Positions 7,532 through 15,267 of a stretch of DNA of 21,860 nucleotides are shown one piece after another. This DNA comes from Betaproteobacteria bacterium (GTDB taxonomy: Bacteria; Pseudomonadota; Gammaproteobacteria; Burkholderiales; SG8-41). The translations under genes and the position numbers were made by a program. Positions within the stretch are counted from its first letter, which is position 1. Each line of letters opens with the position of its first letter. Where the stretch lies: the NCBI GenBank assembly GCA_025356695.1, contig JANXSE010000151.1:1-21860 (forward strand), given 5' to 3'. Under the pieces are notes generated by a model. The model made no database searches, was not told the origin of the DNA, and was given only the letters and a program-made list of their open reading frames with translations.

Positions 7532-8593
7532 ATGAATCTGCGTCATCTGTTCGGCCTCGGCCTGCTCGCAGTGCTGGCCTGCGTGCAACCGGCACTGGCG
7601 GCTATCGGCAACCTGCATGCTTTTGAAGGCGATGTGCGCGTCGTTTCGGCGGCCGGCGAACGCGCGGCGCAGACAGGCATGGAACTCAACGAAGGCGACA
7701 CCGTGAAATCCGGCGCCGATGCCTGGGCGCTGCTGGCGATGAGCGACGGCGCCAGCCTGACGCTGCGACCCAACACGCTGTTGAGAATCGATGTCTACCG
7801 CTACAACGTTGAGGGCAATGCGGCCGACAACAGCAGTACGCTGTCGCTCCTGAAAGGCGCCTTCCGCTCGATCACCGGTTATATCGGCCGCAGCAACCGC
7901 GGCGGCTATCGCATCGACACCCCCACCGCCACCATCGGCGTGCGCGGCACCGATCACGAGCCGGCCTACTATCCGCCGGCGGAGCGCGGCGAAAAGATGG
8001 AACACGAACCCGGCACTTACGACAAGGTCAACGACGGCGAATCCTTCATCCGCCATCCGCGCGGTGAAATCAGCGTCAAGCCCGGCCAGCATGCGTTCGT
8101 GCATCACAACGGCAGATCGGCGCCGCGTTTGCTGGCACGTCCGCCGGCCTTCTACCAGCGACATGCCGAGATCGACCGCAAAGCCGCCACGCACCGCAGC
8201 GAGTTCCATCGCGTGTTCGAAGAGAAACAGCAGAAACGCCTGCAGGAAATTCGTCAGCGACCCGTTGCAGCGGCAACGCGTCCTGCGGAAAAAGCGTCAC
8301 CGGGCGAGTCGGCGAAATCCGGCGCAGGGAGACGCGACGCGGCTGACGCCGAAAAGGCCGATGCGCGCAGGGCCGCCGCGGCACGCGCGGAAGAAAACCA
8401 GAAACGGCAGGAGCAGCGCCGCGAAACCACCGAGAAACGCCAGCAGGAACGCCAGGCCGCACAGGAACAACGCAAACAGCAACAGGCCGAGGAAAAGAAA
8501 AAACGCGAGGCCGAGCATGCGGCGCAACGCGCGCGGAAAAAAGAACACGAAAAGGCGGCGGTCAATCACGAAGAGAAACATCATCCGCGCTAG
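7532..8593 (+). CDS. Secreted FecR-domain protein with long charged coiled-coil tail
   Basis: The protein has 353 residues. Residues 1-23 are a Sec signal peptide (cleavage after QPALA), so it is predicted to be periplasmic. Residues about 53-141 are a FecR domain: LNEGDTVKSGADAWALLAMS, LTLRPNTLLRI, GAFRSITG, and the typical TPTATIGVRGTD. From about residue 205 to the end the chain is almost entirely K, R, E, Q and A, with no proline after about residue 255, and is predicted to be a long coiled coil. There is no membrane segment, sigma factor or TonB receptor next to it, so it is not a classical FecIR regulator; stand-alone FecR proteins of this kind are widespread in betaproteobacteria and their role is unknown. 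AGGGAG about 9 bases upstream supports the ATG. The gene is divergent from hrpA and is followed by a repeat cluster. Confidence 0.88.
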   Translation: MNLRHLFGLGLLAVLACVQPALAAIGNLHAFEGDVRVVSAAGERAAQTGMELNEGDTVKSGADAWALLAMSDGASLTLRPNTLLRIDVYRYNVEGNAADNSSTLSLLKGAFRSITGYIGRSNRGGYRIDTPTATIGVRGTDHEPAYYPPAERGEKMEHEPGTYDKVNDGESFIRHPRGEISVKPGQHAFVHHNGRSAPRLLARPPAFYQRHAEIDRKAATHRSEFHRVFEEKQQKRLQEIRQRPVAAATRPAEKASPGESAKSGAGRRDAADAEKADARRAAAARAEENQKRQEQRRETTEKRQQERQAAQEQRKQQQAEEKKKREAEHAAQRARKKEHEKAAVNHEEKHHPR

Positions 8594-8599
8594 ATAACT

Positions 8600-8663
8600 A
8601 CGCATGCTGCCCCCCATCCCTACCTTCCCCCACGAGGGGGGAAGGAGCGTACTAACTAAGCCA
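8600..8663. repeat. Family 1 palindromic repeat, copy D
   Basis: This 64-base unit starts ACGCATGCTGCCCCCCATCC, has the stem CCTTCCCCC / GGGGGGAAGG and ends GCGTACTAACTAAGCCA. By hand alignment it matches copy F (8731-8794) at 58 of 64 positions. It begins 7 bases after the stop of the FecR gene and may act as its transcript end. Confidence 0.82.
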
Positions 8664-8692
8664 CTTGGGAAATTTGATGCATGGAATAAATT

Positions 8693-8726
8693 CCCCCCCC
8701 TTGAGGGGGAGGGTTAGGGTGAGGGG
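8693..8726. repeat. Family 1 palindromic repeat, copy E (reverse orientation)
   Basis: Reverse-complemented, this reads CCCCTCACCCTAACCCTCCC followed by CCTCAAGGGGGGG, the same head and hairpin as copies A and B. It lies between copies D and F in the opposite orientation, so the spacer 8594-8858 holds three copies in alternating order. Confidence 0.75.
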
Positions 8727-8730
8727 AACA

Positions 8731-8794
8731 ACGCATGCTGCCCCCCATCCCTTCCTTCCCTCACAAGGGGGGAAGGGGCGCACTAACTACGCCA
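8731..8794. repeat. Family 1 palindromic repeat, copy F
   Basis: This near-identical partner of copy D has the same head ACGCATGCTGCCCCCCATCC, a stem with loop around TCACAAG, and the tail GCGCACTAACTACGCCA. After it, 8795-8858 is AT-rich with a weak GGAAAA / TTTTCC stem near 8825-8843 and no gene. Confidence 0.82.
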
Positions 8795-8858
8795 TTTTGA
8801 AAATTAAATTGCCATCTGGAAAACTGGAAAATCAATTTTTCCGGACTACCACCGCCGC

Positions 8859-9488
8859 TCAATACTTGATTGCAGGATTCAAACTGTAAACCCCGGTGAG
8901 CGCCGCTTCGCCGAGCACATGCCCCTTGATCGCCGCCAGCACATCCGGCCCTTTGAAAATGCCTTCGACCGGGCAGCGCGCGATATCAAGCGCGTAGAGC
9001 GTGAATACGTAGTGATGCAGGATCGTGTCGTTCCACGGCGGACAGCAACCGTCGTAGCCGTGGTAATTGCCCGCCATGTCCTTGTCGGTCGAGAACCACC
9101 AGGTGTAATCGTTGATGCCCTGGCGCGTGCCGCGCGGGCCTGCGGGCCCCGGCTTGCCGCGCGCCGTGATGCCATCTGAAAATTCGCCGGCGGCGATCGA
9201 CGTCACATCGGCCGCCAGATCGACCAGCGCCCAGTGATAAAAATCAACACGCGGCAGCGTCGCCGGAATGGTTTTGCCTTCCTGATTGACGTCGTCGGCA
9301 ACACTCGGCACATCGTAGTCGTGGCAGATCAGCGCAAATGATTTGACGCCGGCCGGCACGCCGCTCCACGCCAGCTGCGGATTGCGATTTTTCGACATTG
9401 TGACGTGGTTCACACTGTCGACGATACAAAATGCGAACTCGCCCGGAATCGCGTCGTGGTTGCCAAAACTGCTGCTGGTCAGTTGCAT
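8859..9488 (-). CDS. PEBP/YbhB-YbcL family (Raf kinase inhibitor-like) protein
   Basis: This 209-residue protein carries the phosphatidylethanolamine-binding protein fold signature: NPQLAWSGVPAGVKSFALIC followed by HDYDVPS, then FYHWALVDL, and later YDGCCPPWNDT followed by LHHYVFTLYALD. These form the anion-binding pocket of the family (usually DPD and GPCPP-type motifs; here HDYD and GCCPP, slightly unusual). Bacterial members have no settled function. No signal peptide is visible. ATG 9488 is supported by GGAGG about 8 bases upstream and by the usual start of the family; the in-frame start 30 bases further up is less likely. It is divergent from the small secreted protein at 9623, with 134 bases between them. 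Confidence 0.9.
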   Translation of the reverse strand: MQLTSSSFGNHDAIPGEFAFCIVDSVNHVTMSKNRNPQLAWSGVPAGVKSFALICHDYDVPSVADDVNQEGKTIPATLPRVDFYHWALVDLAADVTSIAAGEFSDGITARGKPGPAGPRGTRQGINDYTWWFSTDKDMAGNYHGYDGCCPPWNDTILHHYVFTLYALDIARCPVEGIFKGPDVLAAIKGHVLGEAALTGVYSLNPAIKY

Positions 9489-9622
9489 GCCTGCCTCCGC
9501 TGGTTTGCTACGCGGCAAATTATAACAACCCGTCCCTAAAGTTCCGTTTCACCGCCGCCGTTACACGGGGTACCAGGCACTGTGCCGCGCACGGTGGCCC
9601 GCCACAACGGGACGGAGAGAAC

Positions 9623-10072
9623 ATGAAAACATTTAAATGGATCATTGCTTTGCTGGCTGCACTGGCTGCCGCACCGGGCCTCGCAGAAAACGCCGATGCC
9701 GGTGCGATCACCGGCAAGGTCGTCAATATTTATGTGCGTGACGCCAACAATCTATTCATCGAAGCGGGCCTCGTTCGCAACAAAGCCGGCAAGCAGCAAT
9801 GGACCGAAGTACGCTTCGCCGCGCCGCTGGCCGATGGCCGCACCTCTGAGATGGTGCGCATGCCCGATACGGCAATCGTCGAACGCGGCGATCTGGTCAG
9901 CGCACGCCTCGTTGAAAAACACGATTCGCTGCCCGGCCTGATTCCGGCGGTGAACCGCATGGTCGCGCTGGTGGCCAAACACGACACGCTGGCGGCACAG
10001 ACATTTGATGCACCCAAACCAGCCGCAGGCAGCGTGCCGCCCTATGTGCGGTCGCTGCAGGCCCTGCGCTAA
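9623..10072 (+). CDS. Small secreted protein of unknown function
   Basis: I do not recognise this 149-residue protein. Residues 1-21 are a clear Sec signal peptide (MKTFKWIIALLAALAAAPGL, then A), so it is probably periplasmic. The mature part is compact and has no cysteine. It begins AGAITGKVVNIYVRDANNLF, which suggests a beta-strand-rich fold, and ends PYVRSLQALR. GGAGAG upstream of ATG 9623 supports this start; the longer frame overlaps the divergent PEBP gene and reads poorly. Nothing nearby points to a pathway. Confidence 0.8.
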   Translation: MKTFKWIIALLAALAAAPGLAENADAGAITGKVVNIYVRDANNLFIEAGLVRNKAGKQQWTEVRFAAPLADGRTSEMVRMPDTAIVERGDLVSARLVEKHDSLPGLIPAVNRMVALVAKHDTLAAQTFDAPKPAAGSVPPYVRSLQALR

Positions 10073-10231
10073 GCAACTCCAACGAACACAAAAGATCGCT
10101 CGGCGGCGCGGCGGCGCGCCGGCTATTAGGCTATGGGCAGGGTTGTACCGCGCTCCGGACTCGCGCAGGTATAACCGCCCCACCGTGTCAGCAGCCGTCG
10201 CCTCGCCGGCGACATTGTGTTTCGGCAGCGC

Positions 10232-11275
10232 TCAGGGCGCGGCCAGCACCGCTTCCCGTTCTGCTTTGGGCAATGCAGCGAGCCGCTTCACTTCGAGATA
10301 AAACGCCGTGAAGTCGCCCGCGCTGCGCGCAAACACGTGCTGCAGCGCCGGCAGCCAGGTGTGATAAATCGAAAACGATGCCAGGTGCGCATTGTTGAGG
10401 TTATCGAACAGCAGGTCGTAACCGGCATAGCCGCCCCACTCTTCCTTCAGCACGCCATATTCGCGCTTGGTCTGTGCGAACAGCTCCGCCTTGCGTTCGC
10501 GCATCAATGCCGGCGCCACGCGCTGTTTGTAGAGTGCCTCAAGGCGTTCGCGCGCGTGCTGCATCAGCGCGCGCACTTGCGCCCGGCGTTGCCCCGCCTG
10601 CGCAGCAGCGGCGCGCAGCGGTTCGTCGCCGTATCTCGCAAGCCAGCGCTCCCTGCCGGCGGTCTCGACCGCCAGCGCAAACGATTCGTTGAATTCGCTG
10701 TCGCCCTTGACGTAAACCACCTGGTGCGCGAGTTCGTGGAAGATCAGCCGTGCCAGTTCGTAATCGGGATAGTTGATGAACGTATTGAGCAGAGGATCGT
10801 CGAACCAGCCCAACGTCGAATACGCCGGCACGCCGCCGACGTGCACATCGAGGCCTTCGGCGCGCAGCCCCGCGGCAAACGCCTCGGCCGCTTCGCGCGT
10901 GAAATAACCACGGTAGCCGACGCAACCAGCGAACGGAAAACACCAGCGGCGCGGCTCGAGCGAAAACTCCGCAGTCGCAAACACGTTCCACACGACGAAT
11001 GGGCGTTTGACGTCGGCATAGCGGCGGTAGCTGCCGTTGTCGGGCAGTTTCAATTCAGCGCTGGCAAATTCGCGGATGGCGGCGGCACGCTCAAGCCTGC
11101 GCTTCAGGGGTTCGGGGGTGGCGGGATCGGCGATCACCTCGGCCACCGGCCGCCGCGCCGCGTTCAGCTGCATTTGGCCGTCGATCGACTGCAGGTAATA
11201 ACCGAACTCGGCGCAGCCCGACAGCAACAACAGCAGCGCCGCGGACAAGGCGCGCCATGGCGCGCGCGTCAGCAT
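10232..11275 (-). CDS. Putative zinc aminopeptidase lipoprotein (PF10023 type)
   Basis: This protein of about 347 residues starts with a lipoprotein signal (MLTRAPWRALSAALLLLLSG, then lipid-modified C21). It has the zinc-metallopeptidase motif HELAH at 180-184, followed by VVYVKGDSEFNESFA, where E197 is the probable third metal ligand. The motif spacing and GGVPAYSTLGWFDDP fit the predicted aminopeptidase family PF10023, found mainly in proteobacteria; its substrate is not known. It should be anchored in the outer or inner membrane, facing the periplasm. It is the last gene of a three-gene operon: the stop of the hydrolase gene lies 4 bases before this ATG. In-frame starts at 11299 and further up would also work, but 11275 gives the best signal peptide; there is no clear ribosome-binding site, so coupling is likely. 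Confidence 0.88.
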   Translation of the reverse strand: MLTRAPWRALSAALLLLLSGCAEFGYYLQSIDGQMQLNAARRPVAEVIADPATPEPLKRRLERAAAIREFASAELKLPDNGSYRRYADVKRPFVVWNVFATAEFSLEPRRWCFPFAGCVGYRGYFTREAAEAFAAGLRAEGLDVHVGGVPAYSTLGWFDDPLLNTFINYPDYELARLIFHELAHQVVYVKGDSEFNESFALAVETAGRERWLARYGDEPLRAAAAQAGQRRAQVRALMQHARERLEALYKQRVAPALMRERKAELFAQTKREYGVLKEEWGGYAGYDLLFDNLNNAHLASFSIYHTWLPALQHVFARSAGDFTAFYLEVKRLAALPKAEREAVLAAP

Positions 11276-11279
11276 GCGA

Positions 11280-11930
11280 TTACGCCGCCGCAGGCGCATG
11301 CGTGAAATAACCATTCTGCAAAAACGCCGCCGTCTGCTCGGCAACACTGCGCGAAATCAACATGCCTGAATGGCTCACCGGCAGCACGATGTGGTCGCGC
11401 GCGCAGGCCAGCCGCGTTTCATCCACCGCCACCGCGCCGTCGTTGGGCTCGGGCAGATCGGGTGCGACGAACATGCCGAGCCCGAAGGAGTTGCTGCCGG
11501 CGATGACACCGATTTCGCGATGGGAAAAATCCCCCGGGTGCTCGCGGGCGAACCACTCGGCGAGGCTGCGGCCGATCGCCATTTCACCCAGCTGATGGCG
11601 CGACATTTCGCGCGCCGCATAACTGCCGCGCGACGGCGTGCCGAGTAAAACGATGCGGCCCGGCGGCAGGTCTGTTGCAATTTCGAGCATGCGCAGGATG
11701 ACGAGACCACCGAGGCTGTGGCCGACCCAGTGGATCGTCTCCGCGGCCTGCGCGCGCGCATAGGCGGCGAGTTCGTTGGCGTTTTCGGTGAGCGTCGGCG
11801 CCACCGTCGAATACGAATAGCAGCGCGCGTCAAAACCCTGCTGCTCGAGAAAGTAACGTTGCAGTTCCAGCGTCACGCCGTGCATCCACACGCCGTGCAC
11901 AAGTATGGTGACTGGGCGCGTGTCGCTCAC
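11280..11930 (-). CDS. Alpha/beta hydrolase (esterase/lipase-like)
   Basis: The protein has 216 residues from a GTG start. It shows the oxyanion-side motif LVHGVW (10-15) and the nucleophile elbow GHSLGG (S72). The probable catalytic Asp is D164 in PNDGAV and the probable His is H187 in LPVSHSGM. This is the pattern of small lipase/esterase-like proteins and PGAP1-like hydrolases; no signal peptide is seen. The GTG start is certain enough because it overlaps the stop of the histidine phosphatase gene as GTGA (11930-11927), a usual form of translational coupling. Upstream in-frame sequence is phosphatase read out of frame. The substrate cannot be inferred. Confidence 0.88.
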   Translation of the reverse strand: MSDTRPVTILVHGVWMHGVTLELQRYFLEQQGFDARCYSYSTVAPTLTENANELAAYARAQAAETIHWVGHSLGGLVILRMLEIATDLPPGRIVLLGTPSRGSYAAREMSRHQLGEMAIGRSLAEWFAREHPGDFSHREIGVIAGSNSFGLGMFVAPDLPEPNDGAVAVDETRLACARDHIVLPVSHSGMLISRSVAEQTAAFLQNGYFTHAPAAA

Positions 11931-12553
11931 GTGACGGTCCGCATGCCCTCTTCGAGATGGCTGCCGTCGCCCCAGGTCTCGATGTGCCAGGTTGTGCCGT
12001 CGTGACGCAGGCGATTGATGCCGGCATTGACCAGTTCGTGGATGCGCGGTTCGTCTGGTGCGATACCCATGGCGATGCGGTAGAACACATCGAGCACCAG
12101 ACCATGGGTGACGACCACCAGCTGTTGCTGCGGGTGGCGCGTGATGATCTCGTCCATGCACGCAGTGGCGCGGGCGCGGAACGCGACGCCGCTCTCGCCA
12201 CGCGGCATGGCGAATTGCTGGTCGCGGCTTTTGAAGCGCGCGTAATCGTCGGGGTAACGCGCAATCATTTCATCACGCGTCAGTCCCTCGAAGACGCCGA
12301 AGTTGCGCTCGCGCAGGCGCGGCTCGACGACAATCGGGTGGCCGGTGGCCTCAGCGACGCAGCGCGCGGTGTGGTGCGCGCGCCCCGAGTCGCTGCTGTA
12401 GAGCACGTCGAATTTCATTTGCGCCAGACGTTTGCCGAGCAGTTGCGCCTGCCGCAGGCCGGTCTCCGACAACGGACTGTCGAGATGGCCCTGCATGCGG
12501 CGCTGTTTGTTCCACTCGGTCTCACCGTGGCGTATCAAGATCACCTGCGTCAT
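11927..12553 (-). CDS. Histidine phosphatase family protein (phosphoglycerate mutase-like)
   Basis: This 208-residue protein has the signature LIRHGE at residues 6-11, with H9 as the phospho-accepting histidine. R58 (SSDSGRAHHTA), E82 in RERNFG, and H150 in VVVTHG complete the active site. It resembles cofactor-independent GpmB/CobC-type phosphatases rather than true dPGM, which are longer; the substrate is open. ATG 12553 has AGGA about 10 bases upstream. It is the first gene of the phosphatase-hydrolase-aminopeptidase operon and is divergent from the TSUP permease gene, with 83 bases between starts. Confidence 0.92.
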   Translation of the reverse strand: MTQVILIRHGETEWNKQRRMQGHLDSPLSETGLRQAQLLGKRLAQMKFDVLYSSDSGRAHHTARCVAEATGHPIVVEPRLRERNFGVFEGLTRDEMIARYPDDYARFKSRDQQFAMPRGESGVAFRARATACMDEIITRHPQQQLVVVTHGLVLDVFYRIAMGIAPDEPRIHELVNAGINRLRHDGTTWHIETWGDGSHLEEGMRTVT

Positions 12554-12636
12554 GGCACTTTCATCCTGCGCGCTACGGCAGCGTTTGCGGTGCGTCGATT
12601 ATAGAGCAGGCGGCTTCGGTATACTGCGCCGACACC

Positions 12637-13380
12637 ATGCCTTTCGAACTGCACACCCTGCTGCTCATCTTTGCGATCGCCTTCGTCGCCTATGTGCTGT
12701 TCGCGCTGTCGGGCTTCGGTTCGAATCTGGTGACAGTGCCGCTGCTCGGCCATCTGTTTCCGCTCACTTATGTGCTGCCGATGCTGGCGACACTCGATTT
12801 TTTCGCTGCCATGCGCGTCGGCTTCCAGTCGCGCGGCCATCTGCTCAAACACGAGCTGCTGTGGCTGCTGCCCAGCCTCGGCCTTGGCATCGTTGCCGGC
12901 ACCACGCTGCTAGTGAATCTGCCGCCGGCCATCACGCTGGGCACGCTCGGCAGCGCCATCCTCGTCTACGGCCTGTATTCGTTCAAGGAACGGCGCATCG
13001 CCTTTCGCCTGCCGCAATGGTCGGCCCTGCCCTGCGGCATCGCCGGCGGCGTGTTATCGGCACTGTTCGGCACTGGCGGGCCGGTGTATGTGACCTATCT
13101 GGCCGCACGCGGCCACGACCCGCGTGAAATCCGCTCGACCATCACCGTGCTGCTGACACTCACCGCGTTCACACGCATCGGCCTGTATCTGGCGTATGGC
13201 CTCTACGCGCAGGACAACGTGCTCTGGTATGCCATCGCCGCCGCGCCCGCCATGCTGGCCGGCGTCTGGCTGGGCCATCACCTGCATCTCAATCTGTCGA
13301 AGCAGCGTTTGATCCAGTGCATGGCGGTCTTGCTGGTCGCCAGCGGCCTCTCGCTGCTGGTGCGTGCCGCCGCGTGGTGA
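12637..13380 (+). CDS. TSUP family membrane permease (TauE/SafE type)
   Basis: The 247-residue, very hydrophobic protein has about seven or eight predicted membrane segments in two similar halves. The first half opens LLIFAIAFVAYVLFALSGFG, then SNLVTVPLL; the second carries CGIAGGVLSALFGTGGPVYV, the repeated glycine-rich motif of the sulfite exporter TauE/SafE family (TSUP, PF01925). Members export or import sulfur-containing or organic anions; nothing nearby fixes the substrate. ATG 12637 has no clear Shine-Dalgarno. A TATACT at 12620-12625 could be a -10 box leaving only a very short leader. The gene ends 7 bases before the convergent aminotransferase. Confidence 0.9.
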   Translation: MPFELHTLLLIFAIAFVAYVLFALSGFGSNLVTVPLLGHLFPLTYVLPMLATLDFFAAMRVGFQSRGHLLKHELLWLLPSLGLGIVAGTTLLVNLPPAITLGTLGSAILVYGLYSFKERRIAFRLPQWSALPCGIAGGVLSALFGTGGPVYVTYLAARGHDPREIRSTITVLLTLTAFTRIGLYLAYGLYAQDNVLWYAIAAAPAMLAGVWLGHHLHLNLSKQRLIQCMAVLLVASGLSLLVRAAAW

Positions 13381-13387
13381 AATACCG

Positions 13388-14563
13388 TCACCGCGCGCGC
13401 ACGAACCCCGCGATGCGTTTGACGCCTTCGGCCAGCACCGGCACCGCACTCGTATACGCAAAGCGCACATGGCGTTCAGCGGCGTTGGCGCCGAAGTCGG
13501 CACCCGGCGTAATCGCCACACCAGCCTGCTCCAGCAGATCGCGTGCAAAAGCAAAACTGTCGGCACACAAAGCACTGCAATCGGCGTAAATGTAAAACGC
13601 ACCCTGCGGCACTACCGGAATTTTGAAACCGATAGCGCGCAATGCCGGCAGCAGAAAATCGCGCCGCAGTTTGAACTCGGCGCGGCGCGCTTCGAGGATC
13701 GCAATGGTTTCGGGTTCGAAGGCGGCGAGCGCAGCGTGTTGCGACGGCGTGGGTGCAGAGAGATAAATATTCTGCGAGAGTTTTTCGAATTCGCGCACGT
13801 ACAGCTCCGGCACCACCATCCAGCCGAGCCGCCAGCCGGTCATGTTGAAATATTTCGAGAAGCTGTTGATGACGAACACCTCGTCGCTGAATTTCAGCGC
13901 GGTGGTGCAGGCATGCTCGTAAACGAGGCCGTGATAAATCTCGTCGACGATCATGGCGCCGCCGCGTTCGGCGGCAATCGCGGCAATTTTCTGCAACGCC
14001 GCATCCGCCATCAGCGTGCCGGTCGGGTTCGAGGGTGACGCCACCATCACCGCGCGCGTTTTCGCCGTCCAGCGCGCCGCCACCAGTTCCGGCGTCAATT
14101 GATAGGCGGTGTCGGCGCCGACGGCAATTTCATCGGCCACACCGCCCATCATGCGCACAAAGTTACGGTTGCACGGATAACCGGGGTCGGCCATCAGCAC
14201 TTCGTCGCCATTGTCGATCAACACCGCGATCGCCAGCAGCAGCGCCCCGGAGGCGCCCGAGGTGACGATAATGCGCGACGGCGACACCGTGACGCCGTAA
14301 CGCGTTTGATAAAACCGCGCGATCGCCTCGCGCAGCGCGGGCAGGCCGAGTGCGGGCGTATAAAAAAGATTACCGGTTTCGATGACGCGGATGCCTGCGT
14401 CGCAGATCGGTTTGGCCGTCGGGAAATCGGGTTCGCCGATTTCCATGTGCACGATGTTGCGGCCCTGCGCCTCGAGTTCGCGCGCGCGCGCCAGCAGTTC
14501 CATGACGTGAAACGGGGCGACGCCGGCGAGGCGCTGTGCAATGCGGCTGGCCTGCATGCTCAT
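13388..14563 (-). CDS. Class I/II pyridoxal-phosphate aminotransferase
   Basis: This 391-residue fold-type I enzyme carries all expected motifs: EIGEPDFPTA near 41-50, the substrate-binding YTPALGLPALREAIA, SNPTG (178-182), VDEIY (206-210) and the PLP lysine K237 in SFSKYFNMTGWRLGW. It should transfer amino groups between an amino acid and a 2-oxo acid in the cytosol; aspartate/tyrosine/alanine-type specificity cannot be told apart here. The start was set at ATG 14563 (MSMQASRIAQRL); ATG 14557 and ATG 14590 are also possible, and no start has a strong ribosome-binding site. It faces the DUF1993 gene, and the 13-base palindrome CCGCATTATGCGG (14585-14597) lies between the two. Confidence 0.93.
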   Translation of the reverse strand: MSMQASRIAQRLAGVAPFHVMELLARARELEAQGRNIVHMEIGEPDFPTAKPICDAGIRVIETGNLFYTPALGLPALREAIARFYQTRYGVTVSPSRIIVTSGASGALLLAIAVLIDNGDEVLMADPGYPCNRNFVRMMGGVADEIAVGADTAYQLTPELVAARWTAKTRAVMVASPSNPTGTLMADAALQKIAAIAAERGGAMIVDEIYHGLVYEHACTTALKFSDEVFVINSFSKYFNMTGWRLGWMVVPELYVREFEKLSQNIYLSAPTPSQHAALAAFEPETIAILEARRAEFKLRRDFLLPALRAIGFKIPVVPQGAFYIYADCSALCADSFAFARDLLEQAGVAITPGADFGANAAERHVRFAYTSAVPVLAEGVKRIAGFVRAR

Positions 14564-14716
14564 GTCGATAAGAGATCCTAAAAACCGCATTATGCGGCAT
14601 GCCGTGCCGTTGCTGCCGTGCGCGCCATACGCCCGTCACAGGGCGGTGATAGACTGCGCAGCTCGCAACCTGTGCGCATCTCGTATCGTATTAACCCCGT
14701 AACCGAAGGAACGACC

Positions 14717-15223
14717 ATGACCATCTCAATGTATCAGGCCTCCGTGCCCGTATTCGAACGCATGCTGGGCAACCTCGCCGTCATTCTGGAAAAAAGCGCC
14801 GCCCACGCCGAGGCGAAAAAAATCGACCAGTCCGTGTTCTTCAACGCGCGGCTCTTCCCGGATATGTTCACGATGTCCAAGCAGGTGCAGATCGCTGCCG
14901 ACATGGCCAAGGGCGGCGTGGCGCGCCTCGCCGGCGAAGAACCGCCGCGTTACGAAGACACGGAAACAACACTGACCGAACTGGTCGCCCGGGTTAATAA
15001 AACCATCGCCTTCATCAAGGGCTACAAGGTCGCGCAGATCGACGGCAGCGAAGACAAAGAGATCGTGCTGAAGATGAAACACGCGACGATGGAATTTCGC
15101 GGCCAGCAATACCTGCTGAACTGGGTCTATCCGAACTTCTACTTCCATGTCACCACCGCCTACGACATCCTGCGCCACAACGGCGTCGAAGTCGGCAAGA
15201 TGGATTATCTCGGCAAGTCCTGA
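14717..15223 (+). CDS. DUF1993 family protein
   Basis: This 168-residue protein matches DUF1993 along its length: MTISMYQASVPVFERMLGNL, the helix with FFNARLFPDMFTMSKQVQIA, ARLAGEEPPRYEDTE, and near the end the histidine-containing YLLNWVYPNFYFHVTTAYD followed by LRHNGVEVGKMDYLG. The family resembles DinB-like four-helix bundles; no activity is established. No signal peptide is present. AAGGA at 14706-14710 supports ATG 14717 over the longer open frame. The gene is a single transcription unit, convergent with the c-di-GMP gene. Confidence 0.92.
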   Translation: MTISMYQASVPVFERMLGNLAVILEKSAAHAEAKKIDQSVFFNARLFPDMFTMSKQVQIAADMAKGGVARLAGEEPPRYEDTETTLTELVARVNKTIAFIKGYKVAQIDGSEDKEIVLKMKHATMEFRGQQYLLNWVYPNFYFHVTTAYDILRHNGVEVGKMDYLGKS

Positions 15224-15234
15224 TGGTGTAGCAG

Positions 15235-15254
15235 CCTGCCGCTCAGACGGCAGG
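15235..15254. terminator. Hairpin between convergent DUF1993 and GGDEF-EAL genes
   Basis: CCTGCCG-CTCAGA-CGGCAGG is a perfect 7-base-pair stem with a 6-base loop, placed in the 44-base gap between two convergent genes. It has no T-run on either side, so it is a weak terminator candidate that could serve both strands. Confidence 0.4.
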
Positions 15255-15267
15255 CCAACCCGGCGCT

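Noticed and set aside
8064..8597. Second plus-strand frame inside the FecR gene
   Set aside because: Out-of-frame reading of the K/R/E-rich coiled-coil region; no independent start signal.
10217..11305. Plus-strand open frame opposite the aminopeptidase gene
   Set aside because: Mirror of the real minus-strand gene with lipobox and HELAH motif; H/R/Q-rich translation without recognisable domains.
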